The position numbers and the translations under genes are program-made. From positions 1-64,000 of the forward strand of contig NW_025778860.1 of NCBI RefSeq assembly GCF_021130785.1: 64,000 nt of DNA. The letters are read 5' to 3'. Within the stretch, counting starts at the first letter, position 1. The number at the start of each line of letters is the position of its first letter. This DNA comes from Homalodisca vitripennis (taxonomy: Eukaryota > Arthropoda > Insecta > Hemiptera > Cicadellidae). The notes under the pieces were generated by a model. That model was not told where the DNA came from. It ran no database searches and saw only the letters and a list, made by a program, of their open reading frames with translations. Shown here in pieces: positions 11,701 through 24,312 of the stretch.

Positions 11701-14269
11701 AGAATATTCATAAACTCCGTTCTTGATTGGCTATATTTTTGTAATGGGCGGAGTTGTGTCGGCTATTTCTTTATGGGCGGAGTTATGCCGGGCCGCCATT
11801 TGGTCGCTTGGGTGGACCCCGTATCAGGAGGGCAGAGAAGGATAGAGGTTCTGTTAGCAGATCTTTGGAGATCACATGTTGGCGATCAACTGTCCCAATA
11901 TCTGCCATACCGAACTTTTGCGTTTGTAAATGAGACTAGCATCAGGAGTGCAGGAAACTGTATTAGCAATGTTTCTTGTTATACTTACCGGGATTGCACT
12001 GGTTGAAGACTTACTTCTAGCCACGTAAACAAGATTAAATTCCCTTCGTTATTTATTTTATAGTCATTGTTTTAATGAATCGTACGTAATAATATTTTTT
12101 AATGATTATTGATATAAATATGGTAATATTTCAACTGTCAATTTAAGAAAAACAAATTTGAAATTAAAATTTTATACTTGTTCTTATTACGTACTGGTGA
12201 CATTAAATTGTACCTCGGTTTAGTATAGCATCCTATGACCTGTAATAAATAAATGACAAAGTTTTATAATTATATTGTCTTTTATAGATAATAAATTACA
12301 TAAACAATATTACAAAAAGAGTAAACACCCTTTTAAAAGTAAAGTACATAAAACATCAGTGGAAAATATTTTATTTTTAAAATGCACAAACTAATCAGCC
12401 ATACACAAGAGATAGCTCATATCTTTCGTTGTTCAATATTAAAAACAACGGTATTATTTTAACATATTATAGAATGTTCACACTTAATATTCCAAATATC
12501 AATTGTTTCAAGTTAACGTTAAGTGCAGTTTTGTTAATATGTAATCAAGTAAAAAATTAATTAAACGAAAGAAGTCGGTTAAGAAAATAACTTTGTTGAC
12601 GGTTTAGCTACTATTATTGTTGCATAAATACTTATAGTGTTCTCTGTATTAATATCGTTGTTATCATACGTGCATGCATTGCATCCTTTGTGGTTGCGTT
12701 TAATTTTATTTTTGAAGACGTACGCTATTAACACATTATTTAAAACGTCATCTTTTAGACCAACAGTAACGTAAAAATATGCATAGGATTAAAATTTAAC
12801 TATTAGTTACTAGAAAGACCAAATATCTTTTCCAGTTATTTATAGGTAAATAAAACTATAAATGTGAATTTTTAAATGGATGGACTCCAACAATGGGGTG
12901 TTCCCTTCATGTTATGCATGGCATTTTTAGTGTCTTTGAAGGGAAAAATGCATCAACGAAACATTCTTTCCCAGACTACATTCTTATATGTAACAGGACA
13001 GAGAGATCTTTAGTCCTATGTGTTTATGTATTTATTTTCTTTTTTAGACACGCCAAGTTCTAAAAATGATACTGGAGATATCTTAGACCGGACGTAGATA
13101 ATAATTGCCGAAGGTAACAAGTTTTTTGACTAGAGTGGGATTCCGAAACTGTTAGTCTATATGTATATTATTTTCTTGATCGAGGAATTGATACAGATAA
13201 ACTCTACTGTGGTGTCAGAAATGTAGTTGATTAGAACCTAAAATGTATGCTCCTCTCCGCGAACAACTTTAAAACAGTAAAAATTGTATTCAACCTATGA
13301 TCACTCAACCATGGTCACTGAAATAAAAAGTGACGGATATTTACCAACTTCTACTTGAAAAACTGTTAGGGGACCATCATATAGGCCTACTATCATAGAT
13401 ATTTTTACAAAGAAGGCGACCTTCTTCGATTTTGAAAAGTGCGTACGAAGTCGCGTGTAACTGATAATACAGGTATATATAATCTTATACTTTATTACCA
13501 TTATACTTTAATAAAGCATGAGTAACTGATATTACACAAATATCAGTTGAATTGATCATTGACTACTTTATTTTTACGATACGTCAGGAATGTCGTAGTC
13601 ATTTCGTGTTGGAACTCTTCTTTCATGAAATAACTTGCAGATTTCAAAAAATATAAAAATATTAACCTAACTATCAATGATGGCAAACATCAGTTTTGCA
13701 GACTAAGATCCGCTATGTGAGTCATCAGCACATTGATGACTAGTAGACCGGGCTGCACATGTGAGGGTGTGCAAGGGTCGCCTTTTCAGGTGCCGCAGTA
13801 TGCTTTGTTATCTATGGGGCTTTTAAGGCAGCGGCAAACTCAATGGATCTAGTAAAAGCATTGTATCCAATTCAAATAAGGAACTGAGCGATGAAAAGAT
13901 CACTCGCCGGCCGCGCTAAAACTTTAGAAACAAAAATAAGTTTCGAAAGACAATTATACGTGTAAGTAGTTTGCCAATTGACTTATAAAGTTTTAACTTT
14001 GTATATCATTGTGATAGATAGTCAAGTTTTAGAAATTAGTAAGGTAAACAGTTAGTAAATCATATACTAGGCCTATTTTACAGGGAGAGTTCAATAAATT
14101 TGTTAATAATTGTTAACTTAAAGGATGTTTAAAAATATTAAAAATTTTAATTTTTGTTTGAGGACAGAAAAATTTGTAGACGAAGAATATTACCAGATCA
14201 GTTTATCAACGTTCATTTTAATGAGTAGGTTTTATGTATAACCATTAAGAAAATTTATGTGAGGAAAAA
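11701..14269. other. No gene seen
   Basis: Mostly AT-rich. An open frame at 11692-12006 runs through the inverted repeat core and has no motif. The minus frame at 13301-13501 is featureless. A GC-richer patch at 13735-13920 has no clear coding sense. Confidence 0.5.
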
Positions 14270-14440
14270 TAAATAGAATAGAATAGAATAGAACATATTT
14301 ATTTTCAGATCCACCACAAGTACAATACACACAACAATACATAATGTATAACGTTACATAATATGTAAGTGTTGTACATATGACACAACAATTTATCTGG
14401 AGATTTAATCTAAGAGTTTAAAAAACATACCAGTATTAAT
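14270..14440 (-). repeat. Truncated retrotransposon 3' tail
   Basis: Read on the minus strand this ends in AATAAATATG followed by (TTCTA)n, a form common at the 3' ends of insect non-LTR elements. No coding part remains. The DNA transposon at 14450 starts a few bases away. Confidence 0.45.
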
Positions 14441-14449
14441 GTATCAATT

Positions 14450-16896
14450 GAGGCGGTCGACGTGAGAAGGGCACATAAGCTTATGTGCCCTTTTTAAGCA
14501 GAACAGCTTTTTAGATCCGCCATGTTTTCCCCTTTACAACGGTATAACTTTCATTGTGTTTATCTTTAAAACTGAAGTTGGTAGAACTGTTTAAATATTA
14601 GTGTGCAGGCTATTTTTTCAACCATGTGATTGTCAGATTAGATGGTTACTGCAGGTTTACTGTATTTTGAGGTTAAAGTACCAGTATTGTTATTGTCCTA
14701 TGTTTTGTGAGTTGTATTCCTTTAAAAACAATGATAAGTAGTGAAGAATCTAGTGATTTTGAGAATGTTCAGCAAGGTAATAGTTCTGGTGGGAAGAGGA
14801 AAAGGAAAGTGATCCATAAACAGAAAAATAAGGTACAGGAAACCAATAAATTAAGGCGCGTACAAGGTGTAGAGTACGTTTCTCTTTCAGGAAAGAAGGT
14901 TAGTTCCAAAACATTTAATTTAGTTACTGACTGCTGCCAAAAGAAATGTCACGATAATCTGCCTCTTGATTTTCAAGTAGAACTTTTTGATTGCTTCTAC
15001 AACTGCCAGAACAAAAGTCTCCAAGATAGCCAGTTGTCCAACTGGATGGACCTGGCTAAAGATCCGGAAAGTAGAAGGAAATCAGTTAACCCAAAAAAAC
15101 CTAGAGATCACACTTGGGCCTATCGTCTGTTTGTAAGAGGAAACACAGTTTCAGTATGTCGCAAGTTGATTTTGGACTTGTTCAAAATTTCAATAAAACG
15201 CTTGCGTATTATCCAACAAAAGATCTTATTGGGAGAGTCATTTGAAGAAAAAAGAGGGAAACATTCTAATAGGCCCAGAAGCATCTCAGATGACGTTGTT
15301 GAGTTAATGGGGGAGCACTTGGCGAGTATTCCCCATGATGAAAGTCATTACTGCAAAAGCAAGAGTAAATTGCTTTATTTTGATAACACTTTGTTAAATA
15401 TAAAACCATTGTATGAGTTGTTCAAGGACTTTTTCAAAGAAAGAAAGAATGAAACTCTTAAGATGTCCTACAAAACATATTATGAGTATTTTAAAACTAG
15501 GTTTTCCTATTCTGTTCGCAAACCTAAAACAGATGTATGCGACTATTGCCAAGAATGTAAGAACAAACTAAATGTCAATGAGAATGACCCATGTAAGACT
15601 TTTTTAGAATGTCACAAAAGGAAAGCAAATAAAAGAAAAGAACTGCGTGATACGTATATTGCTAAATCCAAAGAAGAAAATCCTACACACTTAGTCTTGG
15701 AGTTCGACTATTCACAAAACTCTCCAATACCAAAGTTAAATGTCAATACCCAATTTTACAAAAGAATGTTATGGTTGTACTGCTTTAACATTCATGTGTT
15801 TAACGACAACTCTAGTTATTGTTATGCATTTACTGAATGTGATGGAAAGAAGAATCCTAACTCTGTGGTATCTTTTTTATATGATTATATGAAAATACAA
15901 ATGAGTAAATTTTCTGCCATTACAACTATTGTGTTGTTATCAGACGCCACAGGAGGGCAGAACAGAAATTTAACTGTCACAAGGTTTTTATCGTGGTTCG
16001 CAAGAGTATTCCAAGTAACTGCCATACAACTGTTTTCCTGTTAGAGGCCACAGCTTCTCCCAATGTGATAGAAACTTTGGCATTATCAACAAGGCTATTA
16101 ACAAAGCTGAAGTAATAGGAAGTCCTAAACCATACCTTAACGCTATGGTAACGTGCAGAACCAATCCTGCGCCCTTTGAAGTAAAAATGGACAGTGACCT
16201 TCTTCAAGACTGGGACTCTTTCGTTAAACCTTTTTACTTTCCTAAACAAAGTGCCCTTCAAAATCATGAAGTACGTTATCATAAAGTATGATCGCAGCGG
16301 TGGTGTTTCGTATTCCCGAAGTTATACTGAAAACTTTGAACTGTACAGATTTTGGAAACAAGGAGTTCAACACTTTCAGACTGTCACTACAGCTAAATGT
16401 CCCAGACCAGAAATGAACCAGAAGAAAGTTGAAGATGTTACAAGCCTTTTTAGATTCCTAAATGAAGATGATGTGAACTTCATTAAATATAATATGTTCA
16501 ATGAATAGTGTAATAATTTCATTTAAATGAGTTAAGTCTGTATTTTATATTTTCTTTATGTACGTACACAGACAAAATACATATTAAAATGTATTTTAAA
16601 TTGTAAAATGGTGCCTGTCTTTAACATGCAATAATTTACGTTCAATAAAAATCACCTGTTCTATCTAAAAAGGGCACATAACAGCTTTTTGTATTTCCAT
16701 ATTTTGAAACATTTGCTTTTCTTTTATTGAATTGATATTTAGAAAATTACTTTCTTAATAAATACTTTTAATGTGGAGCAAGCATTCTCAATTTTAATAC
16801 AATAAATAAGTATCCATAGCAACAAGTTAAAATTTCAAAGTGGTTTTTCTCAACACTCACTTTAGTCGTATGTGCCCTTCTCACGTAGACTGCCTC
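14450..16896 (+). mobile_element. DNA transposon with GGQN-type transposase
   Basis: The ends are inverted repeats of about 28 bp: left GAGGCGGTCGACGTGAGAAG, right (reverse complement) GAGGCAGTCTACGTGAGAAG, with two mismatches, continuing GGCACATA. AATT flanks both ends (14446-14449 and 16897-16900), giving a 4-bp duplication or a palindromic target. Subterminal GGGCACATA motifs occur at 14469, inverted at 14482, at 16672, and inverted at 16870; the first two form a perfect 22-bp palindrome. One transposase gene fills the interior. I cannot name the superfamily. Confidence 0.85.
14707..16508 (+). pseudogene. GGQN/RGHSF-type DDE-like transposase, two frameshifts
   Basis: A 445-codon frame (14707-16044) is followed by two more pieces in other frames. 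The N-terminus is lysine-rich and probably nuclear. A CDYCQEC cysteine pair sits at about residue 278. The catalytic-looking part has an EFDYSQNSP segment (about 15700-15726), then SDATGGQNRN (about 15941-15970), then a VRGHSF..CDRNFG segment in the next frame (about 16041-16080). Acidic residues in this order suggest an RNase-H-fold nuclease. A one-base excess near 16033 and a one-base loss near 16283 break the frame. Similar GGQN proteins occur in many arthropods as uncharacterised products, and the TIRs here link one to a mobile element. Confidence 0.75.
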
Positions 16897-17784
16897 AATT
16901 ATTATTATTATTATTATATGCCAATTATATCAATTATTATATGCCAGTATCTTAACGTGAACTCAATAGAATATCGGGTTATGAGAACGTTTTTGTGGCC
17001 TAACAGTATAAGATAGGACAAAATCTAAAGGACTTAATTTGTAGATTACATTATTTCTTAACCCGTAAGTAAAGTGAGGTGTTGGAAAAATTCGGGGATA
17101 AAAGGGATTTGGCAATTGGTTAAATTCGGACAAGAGGTTTCCAGATTTCATTTTCGAGAAATAGGGATACGAGGAAATACTAAACGACCTTTTTTAAAGC
17201 CCCCTTAATTACCAATCCACATATTACGTTACATTTGAGTTAAAATCTCTAGATCGGTCACAATTGGCCTGTGAACACAAATGCACAGAAGAAAATGTCC
17301 AAGATTGAACTAAAGTTTTTGACTTTAAAGGCGTTTTGCGGCTTAACCGTTAGAGATACGAGAATAATTTACTGGACCTTTCTGGTCAGCAAGTTAATTT
17401 TATCCGATTCTGATCTAGGATTTTAGCTAAGAGTTTTTGGTTTTTGGTATATCCAGTACAGAGCATGGAAGAAAAGTCTGCACTGGTCAGCTATTGTGAA
17501 TTGTTTAGTGTAAATATAAAAAAAGACCGACCCTAAGTCAGTATTAAAGTTGTTTAGGGGGTTTAATTTACTCAGGAGATTATATGGTCATACCAGGAAA
17601 TTCGGGGGGGTGGTGGTTATTGTAACCGGGGACTAAGACACACGTGGGGGCCTCTTTTGGAGAGTATTGTGTTTGTGAGCATAAATACAATTTACTCTGT
17701 CCCTAATTAGTATTGACCTTCCTTTGCTAACGCTCAGCCAATTCACGATGTGCTCTAATGGCCACGTTTACTGGTCAGTCGTTT
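16897..17784. other. No gene seen; ATT repeat and dispersed repeat E
   Basis: Starts with (ATT)n at 16898-16917. The segment 16950-17050 resembles 20195-20275 (GAACGT, GTGGCCTAA, AGATAGGACAA), a diverged dispersed repeat pair. No coding sense seen. Confidence 0.5.
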
Positions 17785-18027
17785 ACGTTGTATAGAATAT
17801 ATTTATTTTTCTAAAATAACAACTAAAATAATCTGGTATAAAATGATAAAAAAAAGAAGGTAATAATATTAATTCACATTTAGGTCTTAAATTAATTACT
17901 GCAATTAAACTATACAATATCACAAATTATCATAATTAAAAGAATAAAAATACTATATACAAGTTTAAATGCAACACACACATTCTAGTATATCTCCAGT
18001 ATATATTTTCTTTAAAAAAACATAGGG

Positions 18028-18053
18028 CCTCTAAGGCAAAGCCTGTGTAGAGG
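18028..18053 (-). promoter_or_regulatory. 3' UTR hairpin of non-LTR element
   Basis: On the minus strand: CCTCTA, bulge CAC, AGGC, loop TTT, GCCT, TAGAGG. It has the same architecture as 30650-30673 (6-bp stem, 5' bulge, AGGC/GCCT stem, 3-nt loop) but a different outer stem sequence. A role in template recognition by the element's RT is an inference. Confidence 0.6.
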
Positions 18054-18654
18054 TTCCTTCTCTAATATTAAACATTTTGCGCTACAAAGATTTTTATGTT
18101 TTATTTAACCACATAAAGTCCTAATACATAAATGCAATTATGGCAATATAACTTCAAAAAAGCTAGCCGCTTAGAATAATGTTTGTTTCTTTAAGATATA
18201 GATTTAACACAAATTAAACTTGTATATTAATAAGATTAATTTATAATTTTTTTTAAGCCAAATCTTCAATATTTTTTCAAACAACTTAGCATTTGTACAA
18301 ATTTGCAATGATTTTCGGAATAATATTAAACATTTTCAGACCCATAAAACGATAACTTTTTGTAAAAAATGTCAAATTTGGCTTGGGTACTTCTAAACGT
18401 TTTTTATACCTAAATTTTTTTGTATCAGTTATTTCATTTATTCGGATTCCCAATTTTTACGTAAAAAATGTTTAATACTTTATGTACAAACATATATTTT
18501 AGAGGGAGAACACTTAAATCTACAAATAAAGGCCAAGATGGTTCAAATTTACTTTTTTCGTTTAATTAATGTAATAATTTTCTTTTGCTGTGTAAAAACT
18601 GGTTTCAAATTGTTGTCAAAAGTCCCACCCCAACAGAAAATACCATAATCCAAT

Positions 18655-19475
18655 CTACTGTTTACTAATGAAAAATGCAACATTCTTAAGACATCTTCTG
18701 TGCACATGTTTTTTCAAAAAATAGAAACATCTTAGTGTATTGTATAATTTTTTCTTAAAACTTTCAATGTGTTTCTTCCAATTTACCTCCCTGACTAAAG
18801 TTACTCCCAAATATTTCAAACTATCAGCCTGCGACACAATTGCACATCTATTATCGCAATGTGTATTTTTAAGCAAACAGTCCATATATTTATATATAAT
18901 TTCATTATCAAATTCTTGCTCACTTATTAAATTGAAATTTATGTATTTTGTTTTTTTTGAGGACTTAAAAGCATACAATTACTTGTAAACCACCATTGAA
19001 TGGCGTTCAAGTCTAAATTCATGGCTTGCTACATTTCAGTCCAACTATTTTTTACGTATCACAAAGATGTGTTGTCCGCAAAAGATGTTAATTTTCCATT
19101 TAATTTTACATTACAAAGATCATTAATGTAAATTAAAAAAGAATTCCTCCCAAAACTGACCCTTGGGGTACTCCACTACTGATGTAACCAATTTCACCAA
19201 AAACGTTGTTAATTTTCACACATTGACTCCTCTTTGATAAGTAACTTGCAAACCAGGAATACACATTTCCTCTATCCCCGCTCATATATAACTTTTCCAA
19301 AAGAATTTAGTGATCTACAGTGTCAAATGCCTTTTTTATGTCTAAGAAATTCCACTTACTTTTTTTCCTGAATTTAAGGACTTATACACTAAATCCATGA
19401 AACGTTTTAATGCTACCTCTGTAATCAACCCTTCCCTAAATCTAAACTGATTTTTGTCACTATATTTTGAGCTCG
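18655..19475 (-). pseudogene. Reverse transcriptase remnant
   Basis: Reading down the minus strand, segments in several frames give a KNQFRFREG block near 19445, a GVPQGS-like block followed by LFLIYINDL near 19130-19160, an SFADNTSL catalytic box near 19090, and KYLGVTL...NWKKHI in the 107-codon frame 18655-18978. The expected FADDT is changed to FADNT. Stops and shifts between the pieces make it nonfunctional. Confidence 0.8.
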
Positions 19476-19793
19476 TGTTCTGCTGGTTGGTGGAGGATCT
19501 TTCTGCCACAATGGTTTTTTATCACGATCTACAATTAAGTTGCTTCTAACTCGGGATAATGAGGTTGTGTTGTCTGGTTCTTCCGTGTCCGTAGGTTCCC
19601 AGTCAGGGTCCATATCCGTATCATCGGCACCATAATAATTGAGAATAGACGATTCATCTTCATCTAAAACACTTTTAATTACAGGATCTTCTGCATCTGA
19701 GCCCTCAGTTAGCAAGTCACTTATCATTGATCTCGTATTCAATAAATCGTTAAGAATGTCCTCTTGACCATAAAAATAATTACCATCGATCAT
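19425..19793 (-). pseudogene. piggyBac-like transposase, N-terminal part
   Basis: A 122-codon frame starts at ATG 19791-19793. It is strongly acidic up to about residue 75, then has WQKDPPPTSRTRAQNIV, the conserved start of the piggyBac transposase core. Homology stops near 19475, where RT-derived DNA begins; the last codons are read in that DNA. The catalytic core is therefore missing. It differs in sequence from the piggyBac at 37.7 kb, so it represents a second lineage. Confidence 0.75.
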
Positions 19794-22700
19794 GGAAAAT
19801 CAGTTCTAACTATTTATGTCAGTAATTCACAAAATTAGACCTAAAAAAAAACCAAAACACAAAATTAGCACTTAAAAAAACACCAACACATACCATGGAG
19901 GGGTCTTTTGGGACCCCAAGGCCTAATAACTTCTGAACTAAAATACAAAAATAAAAGTTATGGCATTCATTTACGACTGCACGAATAGCCCACTGAGAAT
20001 AGCTAGAACTAGGATGCGCTACCTCAGTGCTAAAGTTGTGAAAAATTAAATTAAAAAGTGTTGGGGTCTAAAAAGAAGTTTTGTTACATTTTGTTTTACA
20101 TTTGCATACCTATTTATACTCTCGGAACTTAAAACTAATTACTTCTAACGTTATTGTACATATTAAACACGTTATTCTTTCTATTCTAAATTTTAACGTG
20201 ATATCAATGGAATTTCGGATATGCGAACGTGGCCTAAACCGTATCAGATAGGACAATAATGTACAGGACAATTTGTAGGCTCAGCATATACAAGCTCTTC
20301 AGACTTATAAGACAAAAAATATGTCCCGTAGCACTTAATAACGTTGGTGTTCAATGGATATTTCAATAGCACTAATCGTACAAGAGTCTGAAGAACTCTA
20401 ATACTTCAACTTCAGCCTCCAGAATCAATATTAAATGGGTAAAAATACCATTTACACTTTGAAAACATAAATGATTACAAGATCATATTTTGTGAAGGGG
20501 TTTAAATCGAAAACAAATTTCAATTTAATTTATTAAATATACGTAGAAAATTGAGTCTTCTACCAATACAAAATATTTAATAAAATTCAATAAAACAGTG
20601 ATGTTTTGAAGAACAAGTTACTTTGAACATGGGATAAGAAATTCACGGAAAAATAAGATTATTTCACGATAGACCGCGACAATTATCTGGTTATTCTTGT
20701 TAGATGTCCACCCGGTCACGCAAATCCTGGAAAAGTCACGGATTTAAATAAGACATTACGGATACCGCCAAAAGTATCGGGTCATGACTTTTGTTACAGA
20801 TACTTTCTGATAAAACGATCGAAGAGCGATATAAAAAGAATATGACGAGCCTCCACAATTGCTACAACTCTGATAATAGCAACTCCATTAATTGTTGGTG
20901 TTTTATAACGTCTTGCATGTTAGCCCACGGTAGTTTTATCAGCTCTGATTACAATTCTTTCTATCGGATAGCATGATATGTAGTGTTGATTTGAACAATG
21001 TAACCAATAGTTATTGAGTAGGTGAAGGAAAGCGTGTAGTTGTTCTATAATGGATCTCTTTAAGTTCATTCGATTCATTTCAAGTTCATTTCCATCCTGA
21101 CATTGCTGGACATTCCGAAGACGGAAAATTTGCCGGATTTGAAGAATTTCTAATTCCTCGATGCAAATTAATCCTCCCGCGTCTTATTGGCTTCATAGTC
21201 TTGAAATAAAATATAAAACAACTCACATAGAATAAAGAAATCGAGGAGCGTGTTTGTCGATTGTGAAGCAACAATAATATTACAATCAATAAAGTTACAC
21301 AAAAATCAGATTTTTAAAACATGTGCTTTGCTATAGGCAGGCAGCCATGTTGCCTAATCAAAAAATGTAGTGGAGCTTAATCATTGTTTAAAACAGATAA
21401 TTATGTGGGTCAAACCAAACTATATAAGACCCAATTGACGCGATTGACTTTAATATTAAACTGACAAGTTTCTTAACCGCAAGCTATCACCAGTTTGGCT
21501 AAGAAGAATTATTTTTAGTTTTATCGATACTTCTGGGCAATATTTCTCTCCATAAGAATGTTATTCTGAAATATTTTATATTGTTGATTTGGTTCGCGTG
21601 CTTTGTAGTAATGCTCTCAGCATTTTCCGTCTTTTCGTTTTGCCCGTGGTTGCACGCGAAATTTCCTGCTGAATAACAGAGACGCCATGGGCATATAATA
21701 TTTAAACGCGTACCAGACACTCCTGTGATGGTTAGTGGAAAATATTCTAATGCGATCCAAGAGGTGGGTGAAACAGCTTTTATTTTGCCTTCGAGAAAAT
21801 ACCTAGAATTAATGTTTCAATATTCCATTTTATTTAAAAGTAAACCGTTGTTTCAGGCTAATTGTAGCACTTCATATGGAAATGATAATAACTGTCAAGT
21901 GCCATTTCACTTCAGATTTCGTTTCGTAAAGATTTTAATTATTAGCATGAATTCTTCAATATGTTGGGCAATTCTTTTAGCCTCTCATTGTTGTAAACCA
22001 TCATCGGACTGCAACGAATATTAAAAAACCCATAATTAGCCAAATTGTTTTCAACCTTCCTCGAGATTAACGCTTACCTACACATTTAGTTATCCATTTT
22101 TATAATAGCAGTATGCATATCCCTAGTAAAATCTAAAAAGCAACATAGAACATGCTTCACAAAAAGGATGTATGTAATATATCGATATCAACACACTTCA
22201 ACACAGTCTTGTGAATATTGCAAGGCCAAATCCTGCTAAGGCCCAAGACGGCCGATGCGACGTGCCGCTGGACAAAGGAAGGCCATCTGGAGGGGTTTAT
22301 GGTCTAATTTTTTTCACCAGTAGAGATATCATTCATAATTTATGAGGGTTGCAGGTGTTCTTCAGTTGCTCCCGATCTACAAAAATTGGTCTTTCGCTTC
22401 ATTTCCAAAATTTTTGAAACGTTACAATTACTACCAACACAAGAACTCCTTACTGTCTTAGTAGGTTTTTCTTATCAACCCATTCATAAGTTCAAACCTA
22501 CACTAAAGTACTCATTCAAAAATAAGAAGTAAAGAAATGTGTTACACTTGTATTTATAGTTAATTATTTAAATATCTTTTATAATTTGTTAAGTAAAACA
22601 AAGTTTTATAAAAATATTTCAAAATTGTATCAATTTATCTTCAACCACGCGTTTAAAATTATATGATAGCAACCATAAAAATTGCACCTTTTAATCAATT

Positions 22701-24170
22701 CTTGAAGATAAATTTTTGAAACATACAGTTTGTGCTATTTTGAAATGGTAAAAGACAACTCATCTACTAATATGAAATCTTCGGAGTCGATTTTTTTATA
22801 TTTCGCAAACAATATTATGATCAATGTAAAGTCATCCAGAATTCTTAATACACATTACCAGTTCAGAGGTATTTGCAATCTACACACGTGTGATGTTTGC
22901 CACGTGGCGTTTTTTATTAACGGCTTTATATAGTTTCATGCTCACAAATTACATTCGTAGGCTACACAGTTTTTAAATAATATTTTCTGTTCACTAGGGA
23001 TATATCTTTGTTACGTCACCGATCATAGGATGATCCACTTGCACTAGCCAAAAGTAACATAGTCACTTTTGATGCTCTTTATGACAAACACATGTATAGG
23101 AAGCGTCCTATAATTTATTTTTGTTCTTATTCGCACCACATCAAAATCAAGAACCAAACGTGTAAGTGATCCGTTCCTCCCTAGGTACAATTTTAGAGAT
23201 GGTTTCTTAGTCCTACCTTTACCTGATGAATTAAAAGACCTTTTTACCTTTTACCTTTTTACAATTTAGCATCCTGTACATTTAAGTTTCATTAATTTTT
23301 TAATTTAACTAACCCAGTTTTCCGATTAGCCGATCTCCCAGTTGCTGCAACAAATCTCGTTAACATTGTAAATACGTGTGAACTTGAAACACTGTTTAGG
23401 CATGTTTTAAGTCCCATGGTCATTGGAAATTTTTAATTTATTTTGGCAACTCGTTTATAAAATGAACACCTGCCTTCAAGGACAAGTGCTATAAACCATG
23501 GTGCTATGTATTCCGGTCGGTTAATTTACCTTGTCTCATACGAATTTATATCTCGGCCAACAATCGAGGCATACAATACAGAGTGCTTTTCTAAAATATA
23601 GAGATTCAGTAGAGTCATCAACAGTACTTTTTGAAGACACTGGAAATCAAATAAACGATTGCAAATTGCTCGTTCTTATCATCTTAAGCACCCAAAATTT
23701 GGTTATTTACACAAGCAAACCACATAAACACTCCATAATAGAAAGGTGGAAGTTAATCGGTCCATAATATGCCATGATCAGATCCTGAGTAGGGAATTAT
23801 TTCAATAACTACTTCAAGACATTAATGCATGAGGATAATTTTGCTCAAAAATGATACTTATGGCCATTCAATGTTAACCTTTGAATGTTTATCATGAAAT
23901 TTCAAATTTAATATCAAATTCTTTTTGTACGAAGTCTGTCTAAATGACGGCAAAATACGGTCCTACAGAGTGCAAGGTCAAGTTCACAGAATGCTTTTTA
24001 ACAGATTAAATACAATTTTGTTGAAATTAACAAACGTAGCATCAGCATATTGTACTACTCTTCTGTGCAATAATGATGACCCAATGTCATTACCAGATAT
24101 TAGAAAAAGAATTGGTCTAAGAATTGATAAAAGTGCTTTTACAACTGTAGTAGAGTAACATGTTACCAGA
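19794..24170. other. No gene seen; piggyBac leader hairpin and repeat E copy
   Basis: Upstream of the piggyBac fragment, 19900-19917 is a hairpin (GGGGTC, loop, GACCCC) in what would be the element's leader. The segment 20195-20275 is the second copy of dispersed repeat E. The rest is AT-rich. Frames of 60-99 codons (for example 21725-22024 and 23925-24158) show no motif I trust. Confidence 0.5.
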
Positions 24171-24312
24171 ATTACATTAAAAACATAAAACCAATATTTA
24201 ATACATTTTATTGTTTTGTGAGGGCTTTCGATATCCAAGATATCTTGGATATCGAAAGGCCTCAAACAACAATAAAATGTATTAAATATTGGTTTTATGT
24301 TTTTAATGTAAT
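24171..24312. repeat. Near-perfect 142-bp palindrome
   Basis: Left arm 24171-24241 and right arm 24242-24312 are reverse complements apart from about four bases around 24222-24227 and their partners. There is no spacer; the centre is CCAAGAT/ATCTTGG. It would fold into a 71-bp hairpin. It could be a foldback element, a tail-to-tail duplication or a sequencing artefact. Confidence 0.9.

Larger units (their letters stand above)
17785..19475 (-). mobile_element. 5'-truncated non-LTR retrotransposon
   Basis: Minus-strand element. Its 5' edge lies inside the RT domain near 19475, where it meets a piggyBac gene, and its 3' UTR runs to about 17785, ending AAATATATTCTAT. The UTR carries a bulged hairpin (18028-18053) like one in the complete element at 25.8-30.9 kb. 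Related to that element but not the same family: amino-acid similarity is clear, nucleotide similarity low. Confidence 0.75.

Noticed and set aside
23925..24158. Frame with a QGQVHRML segment, faintly like a Helitron helicase-like domain
   Set aside because: Only 77 codons, no Rep motifs, no hairpin or CTRR end nearby.
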